A stretch of 55,735 nucleotides of DNA from an uncultured Ruminococcus sp. (GCA_900539835.1 UQDR01000015.1:1-55735); one strand, 5' to 3'; shown: positions 14,841-22,826, counted from the stretch's first letter. Numbers and translations: made by a program. The notes: generated by a model not told the origin, from the sequence alone.

Positions 14841-16293
14841 CTACCGACAAAGGCGAGCCGTCTGTTAAGCCTTTCTCCTGCATTATGCGGTTTACCTCGG
14901 CTTCTTTCCATTCATCTTCTTTAGAGCTCCCCCAAAGTTCTTCGACTTGTGTTTTTACTGACATAATGCCGTATGTACTTGCCTTGCCTATGGTTTCCAC
15001 TCGGCTGTCAAAGTCAGGTGCACCATACTCACCAAATGATACAGATATATCGTATTTGCCCGGTGCTCTGCTTTGCATATTATCATAAGTCATAAGCACA
15101 GCAGATACAAGCTGAGGTATTGCTTTTTCGAGGGCTGTTGTTATTGTATTTCGGGTGTTGCCGGTTACGTCTTTTTTCTCGCGCTGAGCATCTGCCGACT
15201 GCATTTTGCCCACATCTATACCGAGAGTAGCAGGAGACACAAGCCCTTGCAAACACATAAGCAAACAATTGGTGTATGAGCTGACAAACGCATCATATTT
15301 AATGTCAGGCTGTACAACTTCAATTTTAGAAGATGATGTATCGTCACCTAAAGCTGCATTTATCCTAATGAAATGCGTTCCAAAGCTATTAACTCTCTTT
15401 AAACTTCCGTCATCAGGGTTTCTTGGTATCATATCTTGCGGCATATACTTTTCCACACGTCCGGCACGAATAGCGTCAAGCCACTGTGATATAACCTCAT
15501 CCAATGCGTCAAAGCAATCTGACTTACCACCATCAAAAATAGACTTTCCCCTGTTTGGATATTTCTTCGATGCATAAAATTTTAAAGGCACTGCCATTAT
15601 GTAATGGCCGTCAAACTCTATCAGTGGATCAATTCCTGCAAGTTCTGGTACAGTATCAAGTGGCACTTCTCTTTCACTATGGTTAAATAAATGACTTTCT
15701 ATATACCCTTTACCGTAATGTTCCTCTAAGTAGTATACAGACGATTTCAGTTTGTACATAGTCTTAAAAATTACTTCCTGCAAAACTCCCCTTGAATAGT
15801 TATATTCGACTTTATCTGCTCCCACAAACTCAATTATTGGATAGGGGGAGATATCAGTATCAACTGAGATTTTAAATGCGCCGTCACCGTCAACAAGAGT
15901 ATCAACAATAGCTTTGCCCAATAGGGTGATAAACTTATCTTCTTCAATCTCTGTCCACGCCTCCTGCCCTGCTTTGCTATCCCCGAAATTGATATCATCC
16001 ATATCGGAATACACAATATATGCGAGAGTATCGGCTATTATGGCAGGAAGTCCACTGTGAATTTTTCTTACCTCGCTATTGTTTGGAGCACACCCCCAAA
16101 AACTTCCACTGTTAGAATTAAGCTGGTGAAAGAACTGTCTAAGTTCAAAAGAATCACCTCTATACCAAAGCTGAGAACGCAACACTTCGATTTCTCTCGG
16201 TAGCATTTCCTGCAACGTTATAGTTTGGTTCATAGGCGATATAATATTTAACCAATTCTGCATTTTCACCTTTATCCTTTCTCCGATCCTCAT
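14824..16293 (-). CDS. Phage portal protein
   Basis: A 489-residue protein starting MRIGERIKVKMQNWLNIISP, preceded by AGGAGGATAAA. Features include IIADTLAYIVYSDMDDINFG, a middle beta domain (PLKFYASKKYPNRGKSIFDG) and LVSPATLGIDVGKMQSADAQ followed by EKKDVT. These are typical of SPP1-type portal proteins, which form the dodecameric DNA entry ring. It sits between terL and minor capsid 2, the canonical position. About 490 residues is the usual length. Confidence 0.88.
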   Translation of the reverse strand: MRIGERIKVKMQNWLNIISPMNQTITLQEMLPREIEVLRSQLWYRGDSFELRQFFHQLNSNSGSFWGCAPNNSEVRKIHSGLPAIIADTLAYIVYSDMDDINFGDSKAGQEAWTEIEEDKFITLLGKAIVDTLVDGDGAFKISVDTDISPYPIIEFVGADKVEYNYSRGVLQEVIFKTMYKLKSSVYYLEEHYGKGYIESHLFNHSEREVPLDTVPELAGIDPLIEFDGHYIMAVPLKFYASKKYPNRGKSIFDGGKSDCFDALDEVISQWLDAIRAGRVEKYMPQDMIPRNPDDGSLKRVNSFGTHFIRINAALGDDTSSSKIEVVQPDIKYDAFVSSYTNCLLMCLQGLVSPATLGIDVGKMQSADAQREKKDVTGNTRNTITTALEKAIPQLVSAVLMTYDNMQSRAPGKYDISVSFGEYGAPDFDSRVETIGKASTYGIMSVKTQVEELWGSSKEDEWKEAEVNRIMQEKGLTDGSPLSVGEELA

Positions 16294-16294
16294 T

Positions 16295-17692
16295 TTATCC
16301 TCCTAACTTATACATTGTTTCCGCAACTCCTGTTGTAGCGTCCGGCGCATCATCATGATTATTTTTACCCTCTCGCTGATATTTGGTCATAGCCATATAA
16401 AATTCGGGAAATTTATCTCTCCAATTAACAGGGAAATAAATGTGATTTTGTACCCACGATGAATTGGAAACAATTCTTGCTTTCTTATTTTTTGACTGGT
16501 GAAACCATCTGAAATTTGTTACATAGTTTTCAAGCTCATCATTTGAAATTCGTCTGACATTTCTTGCAAAGCCTGAACCGCCGTTATTGGATTCAATAAT
16601 CGCATTATTTACTGAAAATTCTTTATGCCGCTTTGCTGTTTCGGATTCTGTTATTTCCATATTGTCTTTTGTATAATAAACATCAAGTATATATGCTTCT
16701 CGCATATACACACCCCATATAATACTGCAAAGATAGTCGTCGCCCTCATCAGCGGTATCGGAGTAACTGTAGATACCCTCAAATAAGAGATTGCCGTTAT
16801 TATCTTTCGGCAGCTGAGTATATGTCTTAAAGCTGTTATACAATTTACCTTTTAAGTCTATCGGCTCCTGCTGATAGTTAGCACTTGCGACATCCACGCC
16901 CATTGCTTTTACCTTTGTCTGATAAGACGAATATGACAATATTTCGGGACACAGCATTTTATGTTTATCTTTATCAATCAACGCTTTCATTGTAATATGC
17001 CTAATTTTAGTACCCTGCTGTGTATAATGCTCTAAGGCTTTGCCTGCAAGATCATCTGAAGCCCAGCGTGTCATGATTATAATGATCTTTCCGCCCTCTT
17101 CAAGACGTGACAGCATGGTATTTGTAAACCACTCCCAATGCTTTTCTTTTATATTTTCGTTATTGGCTTCCTCCGCATTTTTTATGAGGTCGTCAATAAT
17201 CATTAAAGAACAGCCAAAGCCTGTTGCTGTACCAGTCGGAGAAGTAGCAAGATAATTATTATATCCACCCTCTAAGCTCCACAAGTTCATCGCTCCATCT
17301 CCACGCTTTATTTTAGTATCGGGAAAAACATCAGAGTAGACAGGGATGTTCACATCCGCCTTTTCAGCAGATATTGTATTTCTTACATTCTTAGAAAACA
17401 TAGTTGAAAGAGTTTCATTATACGACCCTGTCATAATCTTTTGGTTTTTATCTCTGCCGAGTACCCACTCGACAAAACACCCTGCTGTGCGAGATTTACC
17501 ATGACGAGGCGGAAGATTGACAATCATTATTTTTTCATCCGATGTAAGAAAATCTTGAAACTCATTACATAGCTGCACAAGAAAAACTCTGTCGGTTTTA
17601 TAGAAGTCAGGAGCTTTAAGTTGGCAATAAAAAAAGAACTCACGTTTAGCAAGTTCTATCTTAGCACCAAGTTTTACAAGGTTTTTATTCAC
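16295..17692 (-). CDS. terL: Terminase large subunit
   Basis: A 465-residue packaging motor. The ATPase domain has Walker A PPRHGKS at 61-67 and Walker B SLMIIDDLIKN with the acid pair at about D167-D168, followed by the coupling motif IIIMTRW near 204-210. The nuclease domain begins with IYSYSDTADEGDDY (D312) and contains AIIESNNGGSGFARNV. The GTG start overlaps the terS stop by eight bases. It cuts and packages concatemeric DNA with the portal and TerS. Confidence 0.95.
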   Translation of the reverse strand: MNKNLVKLGAKIELAKREFFFYCQLKAPDFYKTDRVFLVQLCNEFQDFLTSDEKIMIVNLPPRHGKSRTAGCFVEWVLGRDKNQKIMTGSYNETLSTMFSKNVRNTISAEKADVNIPVYSDVFPDTKIKRGDGAMNLWSLEGGYNNYLATSPTGTATGFGCSLMIIDDLIKNAEEANNENIKEKHWEWFTNTMLSRLEEGGKIIIIMTRWASDDLAGKALEHYTQQGTKIRHITMKALIDKDKHKMLCPEILSYSSYQTKVKAMGVDVASANYQQEPIDLKGKLYNSFKTYTQLPKDNNGNLLFEGIYSYSDTADEGDDYLCSIIWGVYMREAYILDVYYTKDNMEITESETAKRHKEFSVNNAIIESNNGGSGFARNVRRISNDELENYVTNFRWFHQSKNKKARIVSNSSWVQNHIYFPVNWRDKFPEFYMAMTKYQREGKNNHDDAPDATTGVAETMYKLGG

Positions 17693-18083
17693 TGCTTATC
17701 AGCTTCTTCAATTCTTCTGTGGAGAGTTCAGCAAAAGGGTTGTTAACTACAGCATTAGCTTGAATCTTTGTTGTATACTCCCCTGTCATTTTATTAAGCG
17801 TATCAACTGCTTTTATTCTGTCGGCAGGAGAATTTTTATCATCTTTTGCAATATTAGATATTATCTCCTGCCGCTCTATAGCAGTTAAAATACGAGTCCG
17901 TTTTTGCTGTACGGTGAGTTGTTTTATATATTCTGCAACTCTATCATTTTCTAACAATTTGCAAGCATTTGTATTTGCATAATTCTCGGAATATCCTGCC
18001 TTTATCGCACTTTGAACAGTGTTACCGCATTGTGCATAATATTCAGCAAATTTCTTTTGTCTTGGATTTAGATTTTCTTTCAA
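17685..18083 (-). CDS. terS: Terminase small subunit
   Basis: A 132-residue protein reading LNPRQKKFAEYYAQCGNTVQ then SAIKAGYSENYANTNACKLL, the classic HTH of Terminase_2-type small subunits. The remainder is helical (oligomerisation) and ends in KKLISSE. The start appears to be TTG. It binds the pac/cos region, which often lies in or near this gene, and recruits TerL. Confidence 0.92.
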   Translation of the reverse strand: MKENLNPRQKKFAEYYAQCGNTVQSAIKAGYSENYANTNACKLLENDRVAEYIKQLTVQQKRTRILTAIERQEIISNIAKDDKNSPADRIKAVDTLNKMTGEYTTKIQANAVVNNPFAELSTEELKKLISSE

Positions 18084-18186
18084 TACGGTTCACCGTCCTT
18101 TCCGATATTGTCGCCTAAAAATCAACATACAAAGACAATTTTTGTAGTATTGCACAAAATCACAAGTAAAATTTTGTGAGTAAGCA

Positions 18187-18212
18187 AAACAGCAGCCTTA
18201 CGACTGCTGAAT
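18187..18212 (-). terminator. Hairpin between tRNA-like gene and terS
   Basis: Arms CAGCAG and CTGCTG with an eight-base loop, followed leftward by TTTTGC. It would end or process transcripts leaving the tRNA-like gene. The rest of the 18084-18250 gap shows no ORF. Confidence 0.5.
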
Positions 18213-18252
18213 GCCAAAAATATTATTGAGGAGGATTGTGAGTCCTCTTTGG

Positions 18253-18338
18253 TGGTGTCTCGTGCAGGAGTCGAACCTGCAATACCCAAACTTGTTGTAG
18301 TGTCCGGACAACGCTTTTACCCATTAAGCTAACGAGAC
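18253..18338 (-). tRNA. tRNA-like gene, isotype uncertain, CCA encoded
   Basis: The leftward strand has a perfect 7-bp acceptor stem (GTCTCGT with ACGAGAC), a D-stem GCTT/AAGC with a GGG-containing loop, a 5-bp T-stem GCAGG/CCTGC with TTCGACT loop, and an encoded CCA after discriminator A. The anticodon arm is abnormal: canonical spacing gives a TTGT/ACAA stem plus a mismatch and a loop CGGACAC lacking U33. A 14-base variable region follows. It may be a phage tRNA with unusual folding, a tRNA-like RNA or a decaying gene. It lies at the head of the late operon, inside a 540-bp non-coding gap. Confidence 0.6.
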
Positions 18339-18451
18339 ATATTGAGGTTTTCTTATGAACAAGGATAACCTCAAACCTGCACCTTTTAAATCGCACTCAA
18401 AGGTGGAAATCATGCGACTTATCTTTTATACTGCTGGTAAACAGCTATGTT

Positions 18452-18534
18452 GTCAGCAATGGGATTTGCACCCATACGCACCCGGACAGAGCCGCACTGC
18501 TTATGCTATACTGACATACGGAGCTTTCGCTCCG
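18452..18534 (-). ncRNA. Short tRNA-like structure with GNRA hairpin
   Basis: On the leftward strand a strong hairpin CGGAGC-GAAA-GCTCCG is followed by a 64-base element. The ends of this element pair over seven positions (GTCAGTA with TGCTGAC, one wobble). It contains a T-arm-like ATGGG-TGCAAAT-CCCAT. The interior is about eight bases too short for a normal tRNA and no proper anticodon arm is seen. Together with the tRNA-like gene it makes up most of the structure in the gap between terS and the ArpU-like gene. It may be a structured leader or a degenerate tRNA. Confidence 0.35.
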
Positions 18535-18624
18535 TTGAGTAAAGTTGAACAAATAAGAGGAGACAACAAAATAAAAACAACATCGGAATAGCTTTTATAC
18601 TATCTCCAGTTTAAATTTTAACAC

Positions 18625-19026
18625 TTAAAATCCGCCATTTCCGCCATTTTGAAAATATTTTTGTAATTTTCTTTTTGGAGTATGCTCTGACAAATAATTT
18701 AGCTTCATCGCTATAGCCTGCCATGACATCGGACGTTTGCCACGAACAAATCTATACTGCATAATCAGTTTCACGTCATAATCATCAACGTTATGTATAA
18801 ACTCCTCAATATCCGCACGAGAACGCTCCAAAACGCTTAATCGTGAAAGCAATGAAATTGTGCCGCTATCAGATTTGTACCCCTCTATCCTCACGTTATG
18901 TACACTGTATGGGTGCTTGCTGCCGGATTGTACCGTATCTCCTGCATAATGCCCGGCAAGCTCTTTCTTTACGTCTGTTATCTCTGCACAAATGTCACGA
19001 TATCTTTTAAGCTCATCAATCGTCAT
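18625..19026 (-). CDS. ArpU/RinA-like late transcription regulator
   Basis: A 133-residue protein. The N-terminal half is helical (MTIDELKRYRDICAEITDVK). The C-terminal part reads LIMQYRFVRGKRPMSWQAIA, then MKLNYLSEHTPKRKLQKYF, an HTH of the sigma-like type found in phage ArpU-family regulators. It is the last gene of the early operon and directly precedes the late module, the standard place for an activator of the late promoter. The assignment rests on motif and position. Confidence 0.7.
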   Translation of the reverse strand: MTIDELKRYRDICAEITDVKKELAGHYAGDTVQSGSKHPYSVHNVRIEGYKSDSGTISLLSRLSVLERSRADIEEFIHNVDDYDVKLIMQYRFVRGKRPMSWQAIAMKLNYLSEHTPKRKLQKYFQNGGNGGF

Positions 19027-19207
19027 TCCTATCCCCTCTCTTAAAAATGCTTCTCAATGTTTCGTAGTATTCCTCTCTGCTGATTATTCCCTCGCTCCTT
19101 GCATTAACGGCATCGGAGGCAGGATATCGGCAGTTGTCAAAGTGTTTGTAAAGCTCTTCTTTGCTTGTTATCGTAATTGTTTTACCGTTTAGTAAGATTA
19201 TATCCAT
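19016..19207 (-). CDS. Small phage protein (63 aa)
   Basis: Reads MDIILLNGKTITITSKEELY then KHFDNC, ending in an acidic/basic tail (KRGDRNDD). It overlaps the ArpU-like gene by eleven bases, and GGAGGCGATATGC precedes the start. No family recognised. The 94 bases upstream (19208-19301) carry an inverted repeat (CCTCCGA...TCGGAGG) but no gene. Confidence 0.6.
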   Translation of the reverse strand: MDIILLNGKTITITSKEELYKHFDNCRYPASDAVNARSEGIISREEYYETLRSIFKRGDRNDD

Positions 19208-19301
19208 GCATATCGCCTCCGATTACATTATGCCCTGTCATGGATGCTTGATACGCCGTCGGAGGAAGATATCATTTATTAGATTTAATATGATGCTGTT
19301 T

Positions 19302-19505
19302 TTAGCTCTTTGCTTTTTCATGTTTTCCCTCCTTTAGCAAAATTGGATTATATACTTTGCAAAGCCTACCTTTTAATAAATTAATTCGTAGATCACTTGC
19401 GGCAACTTTGCCTTTGGCTAAACAAATGCTTAAGCCATTGTCATAATCAGAATATTTGCAAGTTATACAGCGTTTGTGTTTTTTACGGTATTCATTAGGG
19501 GTCAT
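19302..19505 (-). CDS. Small cysteine-containing phage protein
   Basis: A 67-residue basic protein, MTPNEYRKKHKRCITCKYSD, with a CxxC pair and two further cysteines (SICLAKG, GRLCKVYNP), suggesting a small zinc site. The ATG overlaps the TGA of the restored YopX frame (ATGA), and its GGAGG lies inside the YopX 3' end. Confidence 0.65.
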   Translation of the reverse strand: MTPNEYRKKHKRCITCKYSDYDNGLSICLAKGKVAASDLRINLLKGRLCKVYNPILLKEGKHEKAKS

Positions 19506-19907
19506 TCATTACCTCCAATCAAATCAGGGTTGTCATGGATATTGCCGATAATCTCATAAGGGTACAAAGGATCTGCGCTGATGAAATATGTTTTTTTCAT
19601 CGCTTACACTTGTTCTTTTAAAACAAGCGTCATTTTCTTCCCAAAAGATGACACCTATGTCGCACTCTGGTGAAGAAACTTTATGATTGTAATGCTTAAC
19701 TATATCCCCCTCAAAAATCTTATCACCGTTTTTATCGGTCAAGCCTGTGTATTGTCCGACTGTTTCAGGGATAATGTCGTATCTGACACCCATCCCTGTA
19801 TGTTCGGAAATTTCTGCACAGTTGACAATGTCAGTTGACTGTAACAAGTCCCCATAAATCCACATTTCGTTGTCTGCTCGTTTTCCTCTAAATAAAATCT
19901 CACGCAT
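19502..19907 (-). pseudogene. YopX-family protein, frameshifted at an A7 run
   Basis: The N-terminal 95 residues (MREILFRGKRADNEMWIYGD, then GQYTGLTDKNGDKIFEGDIV) are clear YopX family. The frame then ends early in RRSFVPL. Reading one base out of phase after the A7 run at 19591-19597 restores the family ending PYEIIGNIHDNPDL, and its stop overlaps the next gene's ATG. The span is one base longer than a multiple of three. It is either a true frameshift mutation, slippage or a sequencing indel. YopX function is unknown. Confidence 0.8.
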
Positions 19908-19909
19908 TT

Positions 19910-20101
19910 TCAATCCTCCTCACGGTTTAACCATTCAAAAAATGATTCTTTACAATTCTTGCAAAGTTCTATGTTTCCTATTTCGCGGTCATTCGACTGC
20001 AAGTTAAATTTTTTTCTTTTGCAATTGTATTTCAAGGAGAAAAATTTAAATGTTTCAATTTCCACACCACAACGGTTGCATATAGTTATAGTTTCTGTCA
20101 T
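19910..20101 (-). CDS. Small zinc-ribbon-like phage protein
   Basis: 63 residues with two CxxC pairs: ICNRCGVEIE at the N-terminus and LCKNCKESFFEWL at the C-terminus, typical of tiny phage zinc ribbons. It overlaps the neighbouring gene by four bases; ribosome site GGTGAGG. Function unknown. Confidence 0.65.
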   Translation of the reverse strand: MTETITICNRCGVEIETFKFFSLKYNCKRKKFNLQSNDREIGNIELCKNCKESFFEWLNREED

Positions 20102-20391
20102 TTTTCCTCACCATCCATTCTTGCGCCACAATTAGGGCAGTAGTTAAAAAAGTGTATATATCCTTCATTTTCAAATGCATATTCACATTCCGAGCATTTA
20201 AAGATTTCATTTTCTTGTTTCCATGCTCCGTGTTTAACCTTTGCAACATCAACAGGCGGCTCATCATCAATGTAATCCGCTATTGACTTGTCATCACCTA
20301 ACATCCCCGATATTCCTTTGTCGTCTACTGGCAAACATGCCGCTCTTAGGTTGTCTTTTAATAATTCTGCATCAATATATTTTTTAGCCAT
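20098..20391 (-). CDS. Phage protein with C-terminal zinc ribbon
   Basis: The start MAKKYIDAELLKDNLRAACL is chosen for its AAGGAGAG site. The middle has DYIDDEPPVDVAKVKHGAW, and the C-terminus is a four-cysteine ribbon (FKCSECEYAFE and YCPNCGARMDGEE). This architecture is common in Firmicutes phage early regions. It is probably a nucleic-acid or protein adaptor, but the function is unknown. Confidence 0.7.
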   Translation of the reverse strand: MAKKYIDAELLKDNLRAACLPVDDKGISGMLGDDKSIADYIDDEPPVDVAKVKHGAWKQENEIFKCSECEYAFENEGYIHFFNYCPNCGARMDGEEK

Positions 20392-20764
20392 TATTTTCAC
20401 TCTCCTTTAACGCCTGTTCGGCTGCTTCCTTTGCCAAAAATACGGTTTTGCCGAAATCCTCATCCTCCAAATCAAAAGCATCAATAAGTTCTTCGGGTTC
20501 ATCTGCGTTTGATGCGTAACATAACGCTTCGTAGTATAGTTTATTTTCTCCGCCAACTTCAATTGTATTTATTGTTGATTTGGCAATTCTATATTCATCA
20601 AGCACATACACCGTATCTCCCACTTTGCATGGCAGCTCTACAATACGGGATTTATCCTTATACATTGGACACTTTGTAGCAGCTATATCTACTCCCAGTG
20701 TATTGCCTTTCTGTTGCTGATAATAAGCACACACATCAAAATGATAACAATCTTTACACGTCAT
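20384..20764 (-). CDS. Conserved phage protein with CxxC motifs and SH3-like segment
   Basis: 126 residues. Cys-rich N-terminus MTCKDCYHFDVCAYYQQQKG then TKCPMYKD, followed by the recurrent phage segment RIVELPCKVGDTVYVLDEY, which looks like a small SH3-type barrel. Widespread in Clostridia prophages without a known role. Overlaps the next gene. Confidence 0.65.
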   Translation of the reverse strand: MTCKDCYHFDVCAYYQQQKGNTLGVDIAATKCPMYKDKSRIVELPCKVGDTVYVLDEYRIAKSTINTIEVGGENKLYYEALCYASNADEPEELIDAFDLEDEDFGKTVFLAKEAAEQALKESENNG

Positions 20765-20766
20765 TT

Positions 20767-20946
20767 TTAGTCCTCCTCAATTTCCTTATACAGCCTTTCG
20801 ATTTCGTCTGCCGCAACATTGTACATTTCCTTACACTCGTTTCCTTGTGTATTATCTTTTAATAAGCAGTGAGAACACGGACATGGATCTGCTTGATTAC
20901 CACAGCATCTAAGTATTGTTATTATTTCTTTTGTATTGTATTTCAT
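20767..20946 (-). CDS. Small cysteine-rich phage protein (59 aa)
   Basis: Reads MKYNTKEIITILRCCGNQAD then PCPCSHCLLKDN, with six cysteines in the first 40 residues and an acidic helix at the end (ADEIERLYKEIEED). The stop lies two bases before the next start, and GAGGAGG for that gene lies within its 3' end, so it is part of the operon. Confidence 0.65.
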   Translation of the reverse strand: MKYNTKEIITILRCCGNQADPCPCSHCLLKDNTQGNECKEMYNVAADEIERLYKEIEED

Positions 20947-20958
20947 TGTTAGTCCTCC

Positions 20959-21735
20959 TTAATCTAAATCATCAAAAGTAATTTGAACCATAACACGATT
21001 AAGCCGTTCTTGTGCAAGATTAAACCACTTTTGGTCTTTTTCAAATCCTATAAATTTTAGTCCTGTTTTATATGCCGCCTCAAGGAATGTTCCGCTTCCC
21101 GCAAACATGTCAAGCAGGATATCTCCTTTTTTAGCGGACTGAGTTGCCATATCTATAGCTATATCCAAACGTTTTTGTGTTGGATGCTCTGTACGCTCAT
21201 TGCCTTGACATATTGGTGCAATCCAGTAGCTCTTTTTCTGCCCTTTTTCTATATTCCAATAATGCTTCGCACCCTTTTCTTTTGTTGCAAAAATACAAAA
21301 TTCTGTACTTGACATATATCCAACTTTAAATATTTGAGGACATGGATTTGTTTTGCACCAAACTAAGGTAGATCTCGTATGATAGCCTATCGCTTTTAAA
21401 ATATATTCAATAAAAGACACTTCGCTTCTTGGACACCACATATACAAGCTGGCTGATGACTTCATTTTTTTATACACTTCAGAAAATACATCATGCAAGA
21501 AAGAAAAGTATTCTGCGTTGTTTTCAAAAAAGTCCCATTCCCCGAAATGAAAATCTAATACTTTTCTTTTTCCATTTCTATTTAAATGTTGACTGTCAAT
21601 TCGAGAACGATCAATTTTTCTGTGTTGGCTTATGTTATACGGGATGGGTGTCATCACAATGTCTATTGAGGATTCCTCAATCTGTTTTAAACCATCTTGA
21701 CAATCTATGTTGTATATTTTATTTAATTCTATCAT
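20959..21735 (-). CDS. DNA methyltransferase, beta-class, with altered motif IV
   Basis: 258 residues. Motif IV comes first (IDIVMTPIPYN, about 24-34), and motifs X/I come last (HPTQKRLDIA, then LLDMFAGSGTFLEAAYKTGL near 207-226). This order matches N4-cytosine/N6-adenine beta-class enzymes. The catalytic (D/S/N)PPY is PIPY here: the acid and first proline are replaced, so activity is uncertain. It probably protects phage DNA or marks it for packaging. The ATG is coupled to a short upstream frame that is a cytosine methyltransferase remnant. Confidence 0.8.
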   Translation of the reverse strand: MIELNKIYNIDCQDGLKQIEESSIDIVMTPIPYNISQHRKIDRSRIDSQHLNRNGKRKVLDFHFGEWDFFENNAEYFSFLHDVFSEVYKKMKSSASLYMWCPRSEVSFIEYILKAIGYHTRSTLVWCKTNPCPQIFKVGYMSSTEFCIFATKEKGAKHYWNIEKGQKKSYWIAPICQGNERTEHPTQKRLDIAIDMATQSAKKGDILLDMFAGSGTFLEAAYKTGLKFIGFEKDQKWFNLAQERLNRVMVQITFDDLD

Positions 21736-21785
21736 CGTCTATTTTTTCTCTCTCCAATCCCTGCAAATAAGTCTATAAAGGTCAT
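21732..21785 (-). pseudogene. Remnant of a C5-cytosine DNA methyltransferase start
   Basis: A 17-codon frame reading MTFIDLFAGIGERKNRR. The first eleven residues are the classic N-terminal motif I of Dcm-family enzymes (FIDLFAGIG). The reading then leaves the family and stops at a TGA overlapping the start of the beta-class methyltransferase. It looks like the 5' scar of a replaced dcm gene, kept as a coupling leader. It is too short to be an enzyme. Confidence 0.6.
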
Positions 21786-21803
21786 TTTATCTCTCACTCC
21801 TGT

Positions 21804-21829
21804 CCATTTTGTTGATGTCAACAAAATGG
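21804..21829. repeat. 26-bp perfect palindrome (12-bp arms)
   Basis: Arms CCATTTTGTTGA and TCAACAAAATGG with a TG spacer, in the gap between the Cys-rich gene and the dcm remnant. Nineteen of its bases (CATTTTGTTGATGTCAACA) recur exactly at 22828-22846 in the end of the RusA gene, in direct orientation about 1 kb away. It may be a recombination scar or an operator. Confidence 0.7.
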
Positions 21830-21831
21830 TG

Positions 21832-22035
21832 CTAACATTCAACTTTACCTAAATAGCAATTAGCACATTTTTCAGTGTCTTGATTTTTACAGTATTCGCA
21901 GTCCTCATAATATCCGCAAAAGCCGTCCTTTTGCTTGCAAGCTGGCATACAATATTGTACGTTTTGGCACTTCCACAACTTTTCATTGTCGATTATTTTT
22001 TCTTCATAAAATTTACATTCAAAATTATTCTTCAT
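21832..22035 (-). CDS. Small cysteine-rich phage protein (67 aa)
   Basis: Starts MKNNFECKFYEEKIIDNEKL and contains about eleven cysteines, several as CxxC pairs (CEYCKNQ, CANCYLG), suggesting two zinc sites. Strong ribosome site TAGGAGG, which forms the last codons of the truncated helicase gene upstream. Function unknown. Confidence 0.6.
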   Translation of the reverse strand: MKNNFECKFYEEKIIDNEKLWKCQNVQYCMPACKQKDGFCGYYEDCEYCKNQDTEKCANCYLGKVEC

Positions 22036-22037
22036 GT

Positions 22038-22811
22038 TTATCCTCCTAAATCATCAACAACGATTTGTTGAATATCAAGTTCTGGCAGTTCATAGTTAAC
22101 GCTTGTATATCCCAATTTTTTAGGATCGTCAACAACTACGCTCCAACTTGCAAGCCATCTCCAGAATAAACTTTGTGCATGACCTTTTAATCGCCACTTT
22201 GACGTTTGCCCACCATCATGAACAAAGAACATTGCAAGCATTTCAGCTCGTGTCATAACCCCCAAAAATTCTGAATGGTTTCCTAATTCCATATAGTCGT
22301 TAGGGGCAGGAGTAGCTGTACATGCAAGTTTGTAAGGTACTTTGTTAAAATAATTTATAATCTGATTTCTAACCTTGCCCGAATAAGATTTTAAAATGCT
22401 TGATTCATCAAGAACAATCGCTCCAAATTCATTACCGACAAATTTATCTAACTTTTCGTAATTTGTAATGTTTATCATATCTGCTATTACATCTTCTTGA
22501 AATGAGCATATATTAACACTAATTCCGAATTTTTTGCCCTCTCTCTTAGTTTGCGTTGCCACTGCTAACGGAGCTACAATAAGTACTTTAGAATTGGTTC
22601 TTTTCCGAACTTGCTCTGCCCATTCAAGCTGCATTAAGGTTTTCCCTAAACCACAGTCTGCAAATATAGCCGATTTGCCTTTAGCTAATGCCCATCTAAC
22701 TATATCTTTTTGAAAATCAAATAAGTTAGGGTTTAGCTCCTCAGCATTAACCTCAATCCCTACACTTTCAACCACAAGTGCTTTTTGTTTCAAAAAGTTT
22801 TCGTATTCCAT
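22038..22811 (-). CDS. SNF2/DEAD-like helicase, N-terminal domain only (truncated)
   Basis: 257 residues holding the first RecA-like domain: Q-like LFDFQKDIVRWAL, Walker A DCGLGKT, motif Ia VLIVAPLAVATQTKRE, motif II VLDESS and motif III ACTATPAPNDY. Full-length phage homologues normally carry a second helicase domain with motifs IV-VI. Here the protein stops right after the first domain at DIQQIVVDDLGG. The stop coincides with the next gene's ribosome site. It probably cannot unwind DNA alone and may be a deletion product. Confidence 0.8.
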   Translation of the reverse strand: MEYENFLKQKALVVESVGIEVNAEELNPNLFDFQKDIVRWALAKGKSAIFADCGLGKTLMQLEWAEQVRKRTNSKVLIVAPLAVATQTKREGKKFGISVNICSFQEDVIADMINITNYEKLDKFVGNEFGAIVLDESSILKSYSGKVRNQIINYFNKVPYKLACTATPAPNDYMELGNHSEFLGVMTRAEMLAMFFVHDGGQTSKWRLKGHAQSLFWRWLASWSVVVDDPKKLGYTSVNYELPELDIQQIVVDDLGG

Positions 22812-22826
22812 TTGTTATCCTCCTTA

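Noticed and set aside
18355..18591. 78-codon rightward ORF between terS and the ArpU-like gene
   Set aside because: It runs through the tRNA-like structures, has no ribosome site and no protein-like pattern.
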